In this document: piece by piece, positions 1 to 12,688 of the stretch
Layout: every line of letters starts with the position of its first letter
Position numbering within the stretch: the stretch's first letter is position 1
NCBI GenBank assembly: GCA_019614645.1
Contig: JABWDB010000019.1
Location: 4,634,501-4,698,500 of the forward strand
Reading direction: 5' to 3'
Length of the DNA stretch: 64,000 bases
DNA from: Stratiolaelaps scimitus
Lineage: Eukaryota; Arthropoda; Arachnida; Mesostigmata; Laelapidae
Notes under the pieces: model-generated
The model's database searches: none
Seen by the model: only the letters and a program-made list of their open reading frames with translations
Told to the model about the DNA's origin: nothing
Translations under genes and position numbers: made by a program

Positions 1-3000
1 ATAGGGGACCAGCCAGTTCAATAGGTGTGATAGGCTAACAGTAGGAAAACATTAAAAAATCAAAGTAAACACAGCGTCCCACGGTATCCACTGCCATAGT
101 GGCCTTCTATCGGCGGCATTTCGAGCGCATCCTACACTAGGCGATTTCTCGAAGTTGCGTACATGTTTGTATTTTTGTACGCCGACAATCTCTACAATTT
201 CTCTCGCACACACGCACGGCTATACAATTCACTCTGTGCGCTTGACTCAACGCACCAAAAAAAAAAATTATCGATATACTTAGATGCTTCCAACCTATCG
301 TCGTTCCGAATCAATCGCCTGTCTGAAATATGCATAATGGTAAAACTATGCCAACACGGTCCTACCATCGACTGCTCCATTCGCCAGATTGCTTGCGCGG
401 TTAGGCTGTTAGTAAAGTTCTCTCGATTCGTGCCTCCATCGTTCCCGGTCTCTTTTGTTATATCACGCACCTCTCAATATCCGGCGTGTTTCCCGTGGCG
501 CTCTACCCTTGGCCTTCTCTCGGCTTGCTTTTCTGCTACGACGCCTGCCGCTGCCGTGCTTGTTGTTGTTTAGTTTAGCGAGGTGCTGGCCCAATATCTG
601 GTTAGAAACAAGTCTCCACTTTGCCCGCCGTTGCGACTTAGTCGATAGCTAACTCCTTTCCCGTTCTCGTCGACTGGACCGGCACCCGCCGCTCAACCGA
701 GCATCCTCCCGCTCGGGACCGCCTTGCCAAATGGATTATGATGAATCTTGTGGCCACGTCGGCCGCAGCAGCGGCTCGAGAGCACGACTATGCTATGTTA
801 CGTTGTTCGCAGCCAGTTGGCTCACCGATCCCCTTTTCCCTCCACCGTAACCCCTGGTCGCCCATAAGATCCCCCTAGCTTTCCCGTAAGTGCCAATCCA
901 TTCGACCTGTTGCGGCCACTGGAAACACTTGAAGCTCGCTCGCCACCGGCAGCTGCCACCGCCGCTGGCCGCCAGCCGCAAACATAACAGAAATACGCAA
1001 CGAGCACTATACTTCTCGCGAGCGTCCGCGCGTGTGAGTTCGTCTCTGCTTGCGAGCTACGGCGTTCGTGTGTTCAATCACGGCCATTTTGCCGCGTTTC
1101 ACCTGTTCAGCGAACGCTCCAACTAAGCAAGGCAGAGGAGGAGATTAGGGCGTTTCGCTCCTACAGCGAGGGGGACCTACGGCGAGTCGAACTCAACTGA
1201 CCGAATGGGCGACTTAGCTCGAATTGGTAGGGCTCGATAGATTCGAGGGCCGTCTTGATCCAACTTCGGGAACTAGATACGTCGAAGGGGAATCGGTTGT
1301 ATTCTCTCACGCACTGCGCGCCAGTCGGTGCCACCGGCCTCGCTACCCATCCCGTGTCTCTGTGTCAAGCTGCAGGCTGCGATCGCTGGCAGTGGTATCA
1401 TATAGGCTGAGTCCGACCGCGCCCCCTCTCATCGCGTGTAGTGATTGCTCCGGCCGGCAGCAGCAGCAGCAGTGTGTGCGGTTTCCCAGATTCAACGGTA
1501 TGTTGTGTTGTTATCGTTGTCGCCGATAAAACGAGGCGATGTTAGCACACATACGTAGAATCAAACGCGTGCGTTTGCCGGCAACGCCAGCGAGGGGCGG
1601 TGGCAGACACCCCGTCGATTGTTATGTGAACGAGATCGCCGGTTCAACACGAGGGCCACTATTATAGTTGCTGGTATCGATTGAGTGTTAAATGTTGCAT
1701 TTAAAGGGGTCCGTGTTTATGAAGCATTGCCGCAAGCAGTGTTACAGTGGACGTTAAATGTTTAAGGCTGTGAGTCAGCCTGCAAAATTGATCTGTAGTT
1801 AGTGCTAAATGTTCGACAATGTTTTTGTGAGCTGGTGTTACTCGTTAGCATTGTCATAATTACCATCAGGATCACGCTAGTGTTTGCTTTCATTTGACTA
1901 CTTCGATGCTATCGACGATATCGTTATCGTAAACCGGAGAGACAGGCCTGTTGTATATTTGTGTTGGCCTCTCTGTAACAGCTACACGAAAGTCAAAGGA
2001 GCCTTCCCCGGGCCTGCTCTCCCCTGCCGACTGCTTTCGATATTTGTTTAATCTCGTAAGTGCCGATGAATCGATGCGGAGCGGTTGACATTTAGCACGA
2101 GTGCGTGGATAACAGCAGCATGTGTCGAAGAGCCAATTGAAAAAGGTCAGAGTTGATCACAGGTCTACGTGATCAGAGGCTCAAACGTGTGTTGTTGATA
2201 CAGTGTGAAGCTCGCTGATGTTGGATACTGCCTTCGACTGATATCACTGATGCTTACTGTGAAAACGTGTGGTGGTGCTCCGTTTTGCTTAGCGAGCCAC
2301 AAGCTCGTTTTAGATCTACTCGAATTCGTACGAGCTCCTAACTATTAATTATTCAAATTATTCAACCCAATTGCCATTCGGTGGTATTTATGGTGCATAT
2401 TGAAAACACAATGTATGAGCTGGTCATCCTGCCACTACGAGTGCTTGACGGGCACCTTCTTGATGAACTGCTCGTCACCCGACATCGAGTGATCATTTAC
2501 TTCCTTATCTCTCTTTTAGCTTCGAAGCGTCTCGAAGTTTTGGGACGATGCACTTCACAACACGTTTCATCAATTTGACGTTGTACGCTGCCACTTCATT
2601 TACTTCACTGAACGCCATCAGCATTCGGTGAACAATGTGGCGTTCGAGATTTGGCCATTGCCTCCCCACAATGGGGGCGAGGGATTCTATTTGCCGGGAT
2701 CGAAAACAAACCTCTTATGCAAGCACTATCACAATTATTAACATACATTAGTATTGGGTAAGGATTTGTACTCGACATGCGCTTAGCTCAGTATCAATCG
2801 AGATGAAAGTTTCGGCAGTTTAGGTTTATATGGGAATGCTACCTTGCAATATGCGAACTGGGGTTTCACAAGGTCCAACTCATGTTATCGACTCATGAAA
2901 TTCATGACTCTCCTTTTTCTTTTTGCTAACAAAATATACTAAACTATCTCTCTGTTATTCTCTGCTAGGCTCTCTCCAAGTGTTCCTTCTTTCGCTTTTT

Positions 3001-3481
3001 TCTCAAACTGCCAAAGCATTCGTATATATTATTCCTGCTTAACATTATCTGTCCTCCTATCGAAATGCACGTCTAAGCGTTATTCAGCTCTGTAAAGGTT
3101 TGCTTCGTTGCTTTTCCTTTCCTTTTCCTTTAAACGTTACTTTTCCTATAAGCCACGCGAATGCACCTCTCACTATTCACAGCTGCTACAAACACATCTA
3201 TTCGAGTCTGATTCAATTTAAATGAATACACAGATGTCGCCGTTGTTTGGAGAACTGGTAGCCAGAGACGAACGGGAGGCCGTAGATGGGAACCTGGCTG
3301 TCGTTGACGATCCCCGCAGAGGTGTGTTGAAAGGACATTTGTCACAAAAGAAGCCGGTTTGCTAACTGGTCCGTTTTAACTGCTGAATGTTAATTTACGT
3401 GTTGGAATGACAACCTCGTCCCGTTACGTGACGCCACCCGTTCGTTCGTCTTTAACCATCATTCAATTTATTTTCCTATTC

Positions 3482-3484
<3 letters not shown>

Positions 3485-3519
<35 letters not shown>
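3485..3519. repeat. (AT)n microsatellite
   Basis: Perfect AT dinucleotide repeat of 35 bp. Confidence 0.96.
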
Positions 3520-3523
<4 letters not shown>

Positions 3524-4143
3524 TTACAGTCGGTGATGAAATAGTAATAGGTAAGCACCTCCGAAAATAATATCCGTATTTATCCTATTTAATATTGGAT
3601 ATATTTTTACGTCTAGATAATGCCGCCAAATTCTAATACGTCTGCGACAACTACGTCTGTCACAGCAACATCAATCTTCATCTAGATTGCTGTCCGACAG
3701 TCCGAGCCGACCGGTTGATGCGTGCCGCATAGGACAATATATAGTTTCTATTCTTCCAGAGATTCTGCACTCCAAACATACATAGATACATAGATACACA
3801 CATACATGTATACATATATTCAAGCATGATTTTCTACTGGGGAAAAGTTGCCTCTAAGTCGCTCTTTCCCTATCTGCTGTTGCTTGCCTGTCGAATGAAG
3901 TTACCCGTTTCATAATCCGCTGGCCAAGCCGCCGCCGCCACCGCCACGGCCACGTCCCGACGCTAAACCGGCAGGCTGCGAGGCCGCTTCGTACGGCATG
4001 TGCAGCACTTCACTCGCTGCACTTTCTCGGTGGGCTGCGCCGCTCCTGCATCAGCAAACTCCACCGAGTTGGGGTGGCTTTTGGTCCCGGATGATAAAGT
4101 ATTAACTAAGAATCTAACTGATATTAATGATCGGATAGCTTCT

Positions 4144-4199
4144 TGCTCTCTCTCTCTCTCTCTCTCTTGCGCGCGCTCTCTCTCTCCCTTTCTCTCTCT
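4144..4199. repeat. (CT)n microsatellite, compound
   Basis: Two CT-repeat blocks separated by TTGCGCGCG. Opposite-strand translations of this tract give Arg-Glu repeats that should not be read as coding. Confidence 0.93.
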
Positions 4200-5348
4200 A
4201 TCGTTATTTCTACGTCTGCCAGCGACGGAGGGACGCAAACGGAGAGGGGTTAGAAGTTCTGCCATGGCTGGGCGGCGTGGCCATGCTGGGGCTTGGCTAA
4301 GGTGCTTTTTCGCGGCTGGGCGAACGATGATCACACACACGTTAGCTGGGCAAGGGAACGTCCTGCGGCCGGCCGGGGGTTTAGTGTCTGGCCACCGTTG
4401 CTCGTCCACCTCGTCCACGGAGTGGGCTGGATAAAGGCATTACTATCAGCGGTAGTGTCGCCGGTAGTTGTGGTGATCGCTTGCGGGGGCCCCTTGATCG
4501 TTCGGCAGCAAATGTTTGGCAGGGACCTAGCACAACCCGTGCTTTCCAGGAAACGACGGGAACGCTTCCGCCGGTGTTCCATATTCTTTACTACAGTCCC
4601 TAATCGAATCAATGATAAATATAAATAATAAGTGTGCTTCCACAAACCGACAAGACCATCAAGCGCCATAATCAATGTCATACTGCATTGAGAATCGAGG
4701 GGACTGTTCGCCGAGACAATGAATACTCGAGGCGCAGCAGGGCAAGCACCTCCCGAGCACAGGAGAAACAATGAAGATGGATGTAGAGGGTATTGTACAC
4801 TCATAGAGTTCAAAGTAAAAGAGCTGCAGAAAGAAGGCTGGATCGAACAAGGATCGAACAATGAAATGGAACTGCGCAACACGTCGGTGCGAGAATTATG
4901 AGTGGACAGCCAATCCTAGTGATATTTAACGAAATTAAGATGATGTTCAATATCTCTTCGTGGATTGACCTTGACAGGTGATTTGAGGCTTCTTTGACCC
5001 TTAGCGGTTCTCAACTTTCCCATCACAATGATCCGTCTCACGGATGAGAAGCAGGTGGTAAAGTGTTATATCGTGTGATTGTGTTTGGTCAGACTCCAAT
5101 TAAAAAGTATCTGATCCCGCCACGGGGGAGGGGGTGATGGTTTGTGGTCATCGCCATAAAGTTGTTTTGTGAAAGTCACCCACCCATCAACAGCTCTTTT
5201 GCTCGAATTGTGTACTTCACAGATATTTTGTACGATGGGAGAACGCCACCCGTTGCAATTTCAATCCAATGCAGCGCCGGGATACGTGTGCATACACGCC
5301 TGCATCAGGAAAGATGGCTAACCAACTAAGCGAAAGGACATTTTGGTT

Positions 5349-5438
5349 TTCTTTTTAACTCACCTCCAACTGTTTCCTTGTGTGACACTTATCAGCACCT
5401 AACCTTTAGGTATTACTATGAGCACCTGTCGGGGCCAC
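5349..5438 (-). mobile_element. Older copy of the same retroposon family
   Basis: On the minus strand this region reads GTGGCCCCGACAGGTGCTCA, TAGTAATACCTAAAGGTTAG and then a diverged tail ending in an A-rich run (GTTAAAAAGAAAACC). It aligns end to end with the 17.0-kb copy, with scattered substitutions and small gaps. No flanking duplication was recognised, as expected for an older insertion. Confidence 0.6.
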
Positions 5439-7664
5439 GTTCGTTTTTGTTTATAACCTTGTCCGTACCTACTTGCTTTCTAGCAAAGATCACATACGTG
5501 GGTAGTGAATGACGCTTGAGTGGAACCCATCGAATCGTAACGCGCGCCGCATGCAGGTGTACGGCAAAGGTGTATCAATCTACTGTGCTAAAAGATGGCT
5601 AACTTTGCGTAGTACCTGTGCATGAGTTTTAGAGAGAATGTTGGGAAAGCATACTCTCTACTATAAACTAGACCAAGTCCTTCAGAGGAGAGAGAGCTGT
5701 GGTCACGGGCCAAAACGGGATCCTCGAGATAGGCCCACATTCTGGCTTGCAGTGACCCAGATGAGCACTGGCTGTGTTCAAGCCGAGACTACATGATAAG
5801 GATTAGAAGATATGGGATTCGCAAGGAAAGACCTAACAAACGCCGGCAGCGACCTGACCAAAGAAACAACTCCCTCGAATTCAATATAATGGCACAGGGG
5901 ATCATATGAGGATCATTTGAGGTAACCATTCCCATCCAGCCTTTTTCTCCCGAACGACTCATGAGGTCCTATCTGATCGGAAGCGTATGCAACATTAGCC
6001 TTTTCGAGTACCGACCAGGCTGATGGTCGGCGGCGGAAGGGCGAGGCGGTCTCTGAATGGTCAAAGCCATTCGCCGGACGAGGAGCCTACCCTCACGAGT
6101 CTATTTATACCCTAACGGTTCCATGCTCTTTAAGCTGAAGCGCGTTCTCGAGACGAATAGCTAGCTAACTCTTTCTGGTGCTCTCATTACTAACTGAAAT
6201 CAACTATTAGATCACTACGAATTGCACGAGATGCCATATAAAGCAAATACTATTATTATTATTATTATGTATTGCATAACGCTGCTGGATATATCTATGT
6301 ATACGCCTCTTGGATACGTTCCGATCTGTGAGTTCAAATGCACTATCTCACATCAGACTTTGTTTGTCCTGATATGAGTTTGGGTCGAATTTTGTCATTC
6401 TGCCATCATAGGTGAAAGTGGCCAATCCAGATATCAGTAGCCTATATGCACTGCGTTTCTTCCACACAAAGCTCGTATGGGTATATGAGAGTACCACGGT
6501 AATTGTCTACATACCGGTATTTAGGAGAACGTGCTCCTATGTATGTGGACCTGTTCATAATATCAACTAAGAGATATTTGAGTTCAACGACGTTTGTACG
6601 CTCGATTACTATGCCGCGGACGGCCCCCACTCTCTCTCTCTCTCTCTATCTTTTTCACCCTCGCGAATGACATTTGCAGACATTTAATGATCCTCCCGTG
6701 GCAGCGAGGAGTCGCTTCCGGAGATCAATGATTAATGTGATGGCGAGCGCACAAAAATAAGACCGAGAACAGCCAGACTTGCTCGAATGCTCACTAACTA
6801 GTAATAGTTGTGATAAAATACTAATAATAATTAGTTAGCTAATTAACTATTGTACAATGCATCACCCCCCCCGCCGCCCGTTCGTAGGTCGTACCGACAA
6901 TATTATAGTCGAAATAGATCAAAATCGATCATTCGCTAACGATAGCCAGTAACAAAAAGTAAGGCTGCACAGTCAATCACGAATTCAGCACTGCTCACCC
7001 AGAGACGGGCTCTTGTTGGTCACCCCGTCGTCACTTGATCAGCCATCAATATTTACTAGGTTGAATCAATCTGACGATACCATTTTGGACCGACCCGATT
7101 TAGTGTTTACGCTGAGCAACGTACGATTTGATCTGATTCCGCCGCCGTTCGACCGTCCACCCGATTGGAATTGTCAAAATCGTGAGTGCGTTCAATGCTG
7201 AAACTTGAATCCCGGCCGCAATATCGATATGTATTGTTCAAAAATCGACTTAGCATTTATTCAATTCAATCTGTAAACATGATCAATTTGAGAGGAAATC
7301 GAATATTTAAGAGCAAACTTATGTATGCTAGGTCTGGCTAGCAATAATGACGAGTAGAGTTCGGCGGGACGGTCACAAAAGAGATGATTAGAGATTCATA
7401 AGAGATATATGATCTTTTTGATGTGTTTCATGCAAATATTGGGGATTATACAACGAAGGCATATTTTTTTTTTTTTTTAGAGGAGGAAATTGTCCTCAAA
7501 TGCACGGTTACTACCAAAGACATTCCAATCTCCATGAAAGTGGGCCGATCCAGTACAGGGTTGACGTGGATGACAAAACGCCTCTGCCTGCTAAAACCAT
7601 CCATTGGGCACATACAAATCGAAACGAAGGCACATTAGTTGTTTATTACTGTACATTTCGGGAT

Positions 7665-7702
<38 letters not shown>

Positions 7703-8101
7703 TATATAGCAGATGTGCTTCAAAAATATCGCCTGTCACCCCGACAGCACCTGTTTGTCAAAATGTTCGAGTTCGGTCGGGTGTATCGATATATTATTTA
7801 TTTATTAACTTCTTGCCACCTTGTTTAGGTAGCTACAAGGGACCATAGCCTGTGCAAATTCAAAACACTAGATTGCCAAGTGTCTACTTGCTGGTTTCAC
7901 AGAAAGCGGTTTGCCTTTGATGGTGGCTCTCTTTCTACACAAAGAGGGCAACTAAGTATAAAGACTTAGATAAAAAGTGAAGACCCAGTAAATATCCCCG
8001 GCCACGCGGAATCCTGTACGAAGCGGGCTAAGCCACGGAAGTCCTTCGCCTTTCAGACAACTCACCTCTTTTTCCCTCTCGAAAGGAGATGAGTAGAAAC
8101 C
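5439..8101. other. Intergenic or intronic, no supported gene
   Basis: AT-rich with a few GC-richer islands. Small (TAT)n at 6.25 kb, a (CT)n at 6.63 kb and a (TA)(GA) patch at 7.67-7.70 kb. An open segment at about 7,010-7,201 reads plausibly (LSNVRFDLIPPPFDRPPDWN) and has a GTGAGT at 7,183, but nothing else supports it. Confidence 0.5.
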
Positions 8102-8244
8102 TTAGCCGGCGCCGCCGACTTCCCCGCTACCATCCTCCTCGAAGGGGTCTACCACAGGTTGGTCTGCGCCACCGGAAAACAGCGCGAAGGGTTCTTCTTC
8201 GGCAGCGTCTTCCCCTCGCCGTGAGGCAAAGGCCCATCGTCCTC
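8102..8244 (-). CDS. Candidate terminal exon, acidic Gly-rich C-terminus
   Basis: A minus-strand segment from a possible acceptor (ACCGAG) at 8,245 to TAA at 8,102-8,104. It encodes 46 residues plus stop, rich in Asp, Glu and Gly (EDAAEEEPFALFSGG, DPFEEDGSGEVGGAG). Its phase fits the upstream open segment that ends at the donor GTAAGC (8,562). A competing frame of the same strand has a strong AG/GTGAGT donor at about 8,068, so the exon structure is unsettled. Not recognised as a known family. Confidence 0.22.
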
Positions 8245-8562
8245 CTCGGTATCATGGCGGCCCTCGGTCCGACACCCCGACCCAGATTGCATTTCACTAA
8301 TTATTATCCTTTATATACTAAACCACACAATTAAGAAACTAATAATACGTCAGGTTGATCTACCTCCAATCATATTGCATGCAACCATATTTTCGAGATC
8401 TAAACGCCTCTCTAGCATAGCGCACTCTCTTAATACACCCTATTCTATAAATGCATTCGGCGGTGCCGTGTGAGCGTCGGCGACGGCAATAACAACTCGT
8501 ACTTACATTACTCGGCGATGTTCGTCACTGCCTCGTGCCGTCTACGCTTGAGAATGGCTTAC

Positions 8563-8760
8563 CCCGAAAACGGGTCGCATTTGAGCAACGCTCTTAGCTG
8601 CCTGCCAAGCATAGCATTCAATGCGCTGAACTTGGCGAACTCAGTTATGGCGGCCTTGAACTCGAGCAGGCAAAATATATGATGCAGGATGAAACGAGTC
8701 GACGAGTTCTTACTGAGTTGTTGCTGTCTGATTTTGGATGTTATTGGGAGTCGTTCGTTG
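8563..8760 (-). CDS. Candidate internal exon, minus strand
   Basis: A frame open on the minus strand from 8,760 down to the donor G/GTAAGC at 8,563-8,557. It encodes FKAAITEFAKFSALNAMLG and then RQLRALLKCDPFS. The codons are C/G-ending, unlike the surrounding AT-rich DNA. The true 5' border is unknown; AG sites near 8,655 are possible acceptors. Joining to 8,244-8,102 keeps frame. There is no homology I can name, and a chance open frame is a real alternative. Confidence 0.22.
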
Positions 8761-10777
8761 TTATTGTCGTGGTCGTCGTCATCGTCGACATCACGGAAAA
8801 CGAATATCCGCTATACCTTCCATGTGAAGTGATTCGCTGGGTGGCGAGCACTTCTGGACTCAAACGATCACTCCAGAAATGTTCGCTATTGCTGAACATC
8901 ATCTCGTCCACCATTTGTGTATTTGGTTACTATTGCATTGTCATAACATCTGAATACATCACGGAGAAGAATTTCTAATGTAATTTTTCTCATTCATCGC
9001 ACCGCATTCAGCGACTCTACACCCGCCGCTTTTTCCAGCTCCTTCGAGGACTCTGTAGCGATGAGTTGTATATATGAAAACGCGGCAATTTCTGCAGGTA
9101 TCCCCACTGAAGTTGCGGCACAGAGGAGTCATAGGGGTCGCAGCATCGTCGAGCGACACTCATCTGCCTCAAAGCCTCTGCGAGCTCTGGCTCGTTCTTC
9201 TTCGGTGGCGTTCTGATGCCGATACATCAGCTATGACTCGCTCGCTCGCTCGAACAACTCAAACACACTTGGAGGCAGACATGGACAGACACATTCAAAC
9301 GGTCCTTCATACATCGCGCTCAGCCGTCGAAGTCAATCAGTCGGCCGCCGCGGCGGTTGGCTCCACCTCCGCATCCTTCCGCGGAGACCAACAATAGACC
9401 AACCATCACCGACAAGTAGCAATGCAGGGGCACTTCTTCTGAGGTAAACGCCACACATGTTCCTCCCTCGCTAAAGCCACCGCCAACGTCGCGGTAGCAT
9501 CTGCAGCGACAGCCGCACCAGCAGGGGGCTCACCGAGCGTTCCATCGCCCTCTGCCGTTCCATCGGTGCTGGTGGTGGTGCTGCTGATGCTGCTGCGGCG
9601 GCCGCCGCCACCGCCGCCTCCCCGCCTTTTCGAAATGGTCACGCGAGCCTAGTTTCATTTTCCATTCGATTGTAGAATTTTGCTTCTATGACATGAGCCG
9701 GCAATCTGGCCACCAGATCCAGAGACCCGGTGGAGGGGGCAACGTTGGCTACAGATAGTGCTCTGGCTATTATGGTCGTCGTCGTCGTCTAGCGATCTAT
9801 GCGTTTGATTCAGTGGTGACTGAAGCAGAGACGACTAACCTCTACACGAGGTCACTTTTCTTTCATGACTCGAACTGCTGCTGCTGGCGTAAGCAGTCTG
9901 CTTGTCTCTGAACCACCGATTCTTGTCGTGGTTTACTTGCTCAGTTCAGCTTGCTACTCCTACTCCACTGATTCGAGGATCGTCTGAGAATTGAGCGGTA
10001 GACTGGCTGGAGGTCGATCGTTAGTCCTGCGCATCATTTCATGTTATGACTGTTAGCTGTGTGAGAGAGCGTGTGATTTGCCAAGTCGGTGGGTGTGTGC
10101 GTGTGTGCTTTGTCAGACTAACCCAACATGGACGGCTAGAGGGATACTCCCCCCCCCACCCGGCCCCGCAGAAAGGCGAAACAGCTTGAATCGAGGCGGT
10201 ACGCTAATGCGCTAACTCCAATGACACACTAGGCTGGTAAGAGCAAAAAAAACAGTAAAAATACCTGTTTTTAGCTATTGTTTGTTGCGCGATTCCGCGC
10301 TTGACCTCCACTGGATAGATAGGTATATGTTAATCTTTCTTATTTTATACTAATCAACTGTGTGAAACTGTTGTTTATATGGCTGTTTTCTAACGAAAAC
10401 ATGAGATAGTGATAAATCAGACATTGGTATCGATGCGTAAAAAGAGCCTCGTGCACGGTCTATACAACTATATATATCATATAACAACAATAGAAGAAAA
10501 TTAGCTCTTAGTTTTTTGTAAGTGGTTAAACCCAACTGAATTGTGCCAAACGCGTATGATGATATACCAAATATAATATGGCACCAGCGCCTCTTGAATC
10601 TAATCGTGCCACTTTTCGAAATGCGGGTCTGAACGCGCAATGGTGAACTATGCTATATGATCTCTATCCATTGCGTTCAGGGCAACTCCCCAGGGAGCAG
10701 TAATATATACGGTAATAATCGTCAAATAGAAGAATATTTTCGCTAGATGACATCAATAACAATTTGTTGGCTTTCAG
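8761..10777. other. GC-richer stretch upstream of the SMYD-like gene
   Basis: Contains CTG/CGC triplet patches at 9.57-9.62 kb and GT-rich sequence at 10.09 kb. Short minus-strand frames at 8.96-9.64 kb might be upstream parts of the 8.1-8.8 kb candidate but have no decisive splice sites. The acceptor-like TTGGCTTTCAG at 10,777 could begin the transcript part that leads into SMYD exon 1. Confidence 0.45.
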
Positions 10778-10836
10778 AACGTTGAGGACTGGTGAGGTCT
10801 GCCTGTACTGAGGCGATATCCGGTAAATTCGGCGCA

Positions 10837-11001
10837 ATGAGATTTCGTCGAGGAGACGTCGTTATGCAGAGCCAACCATTCGCCCAGGCCGTGGACGAAT
10901 CGTTGTTCAAATCAGTCTGCTCCGGTTGCCTAACCGAGCTGCCGTCACTCTCTGCCTGCGTGGGCTGTAGACACCTACGCTACTGTTCAAAACGATGCCA
11001 G
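10837..11001 (+). CDS. SMYD-like protein, exon 1 (start of MYND zinc finger)
   Basis: First recognised exon of a SET/MYND-domain (SMYD family) protein of about 466 residues: 55 codons here, 46 in exon 2 and 365 in exon 3. The family comprises lysine methyltransferases acting in cytoplasm and nucleus; the MYND finger binds protein partners. Residues 28-54 carry Cys28-x2-Cys31-x9-Cys41-x2-Cys44-x5-Cys50-x3-Cys54, the first six ligands of a MYND finger, with the typical RYCSKRCQ ending. The preceding residues (RRGDVVMQSQPFA) match the RPGDVLL..RPFA strand before the finger in SMYD proteins. The exon ends after CAG at a GT donor, phase 0. ATG 10,837 is used because it is the first ATG in frame. 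The reading frame is open back to a TGA at 10,783 and the residues just upstream (SGKFGA) look like the family's GKGxG turn, so a further 5' coding exon spliced somewhere in 10,786-10,836 is likely. Confidence 0.88.
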
Positions 11002-11218
11002 GTTTGTCTTATCGTTCTCGGCTGTTCGACTGCCACTGACTGGCTTGGCCTCAGCATTATACCTGAGCATGTCCATGTGAGATTTACTCGACGAGTATCC
11101 TGTATCGACATACCACATTTTCTATTAGTAAAACATTAAACCGCTAGAAGCAAGCGAGCTTATCTTGCATCGTGAATTCGCAATTCATTTCTACTCTATC
11201 AGCTGTATAGCTTCTACT

Positions 11219-11259
11219 GAGCTTATATGGACGGTCTACCAGACCGTCTATATAAGCTC
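11219..11259. repeat. 19-bp hairpin with 3-nt loop in SMYD intron 1
   Basis: GAGCTTATATGGACGGTCT, loop ACC, then AGACCGTCTATATAAGCTC. All 19 positions pair, one as G-U in RNA. It is followed 20 bp later by a (GA)n patch. The short loop and short total length argue against a canonical pre-miRNA. Confidence 0.85.
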
Positions 11260-12651
11260 GATCTCAATTTCATTCAATCAGAGAGAGAGAAAGAGAAATC
11301 AAGCACCCATACTTTGCACGCGTACAGCAGCGTAACGCTACTTGTAACACGACGCGACTAGAATACAGCATGATTGCAGTCGATTACTTTACGAAGAGCG
11401 AATTATCATCGTTATCAGACAAGGAAGTATTTCGCCCACTAGTACCACCGATACTATTTGTTCTGTTGTTGAATCAATCCGAATCAACGGATTGGATAGC
11501 GGTTAAATCCTCTAGACGATAAACAGTTGATATCTCTCCCTCCCAGACGATCAGGCATGTCTCCCGCGTTTCAATTTGTCACTCTTACACAATGTTCATC
11601 AACACTCGATGATATTCAAATTCTGAACGAGGATATAAAGGAGAATTGGCAAAAGCACCCAAAATTGCTGATAAGATTTAGAGCGGTGCCGTTCGTTTGC
11701 TGTCGAGAGTCTCTTTACGCCGTACGCACCACCGCTACCGAAAGCATAATATTAAGCGATTTGTACAACATATGTTCATAAAAAACAGAACATTATACTT
11801 GGAAAAAAAATCTTTGTTTGACCGAATACATGCTCATGATAAAAGTCCTTGTAAAGAGTTTCCTCATGTATGAACAATTACTCTTACCACATTGATTCAT
11901 GGCCGCTGAAGAGGAATCTCCCTTGGTTATGTCTCGCTCGTGGCGAAGAAACATTATAACCTGCTAGTAGATTATCAGCGGTTCATCAACTGCCATCAGG
12001 ACGAACATTTGTCGTACAACGACCATTTGATCGCTCAAACACATCCGAGAGCAAATTATTAATCAATTAAATAAATCGTTTGGGTGTATTATAGTCTCCC
12101 CTGGCGGTGTTGAGTACTTTTGCTACACTTCATAGGCGTATACATGATGGCGTATGGCTCAGCGATACGTCAGTGGCGTAGCAACCAAAAAGTGCTAAAA
12201 AATCCATTAGTGCCATCCGACCGCCAATCCCGAAATGGAGGTGCCAAGCCAGTCAGTGTCATCCATATATATATATACACACAAACCAATGTAGATGATA
12301 AGGTTATGGTAATTTTCTGGTTGGTAGTGGAATCGATAGCATTATATCCGTGTTAGCTGCCGCGCGAGGCAGACGATACCATTATAAATTCGTCGCGCTC
12401 GAAACGCAATAACAATGCCTATCAGAGGGGGAGGCAATATTAACTTCTTTGCACGGCAATTTCATAATCGGTGTTATAATCTATGTTACGCATAATAATA
12501 TCTCCGCCACCACTATACTAAAGTCACAGAAACGATACCGAAATCGTTTATGTACACGTACGCATTTTACGTTGTAGACAGCGGTCAACGGAATTTTACC
12601 TAATCAGACTATCGAAAGTAGACGGTAATGTAGAGAGTATCGCCTCAACAG

Positions 12652-12653
<2 letters not shown>

Positions 12654-12687
<34 letters not shown>
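12654..12687. repeat. (AT)n microsatellite
   Basis: Perfect AT dinucleotide repeat of about 34 bp in SMYD intron 1. Confidence 0.96.

Positions 12688-12688
<1 letters not shown>

Larger units (their letters stand above)
1..5348. other. No certain gene; CpG-richer block and microsatellites
   Basis: From 600 to 2,060 the sequence is GC/CpG-richer, with GTAAGT donors at about 885 and 2,055, and could be a promoter with untranslated exon for a plus-strand gene. From 2,060 to 3,480 no feature was recognised. There are (AT)n at 3.49 kb and (CT)n at 4.15 kb. Overlapping frames of 144-183 codons on both strands at 3.96-4.88 kb run through the CT repeat and look fortuitous. Confidence 0.5.

Noticed and set aside
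163..573. FLYADN at the start of this frame, like a reverse-transcriptase YADD box
   Set aside because: The fourth residue is Asn, and no other RT motif (palm A, thumb) occurs before or after it in any frame.
3963..4882. Overlapping frames of 144-183 codons on both strands
   Set aside because: They run through a (CT)n repeat, overlap each other in several frames and show no domain. Frames of this size are common by chance in the GC-rich parts.
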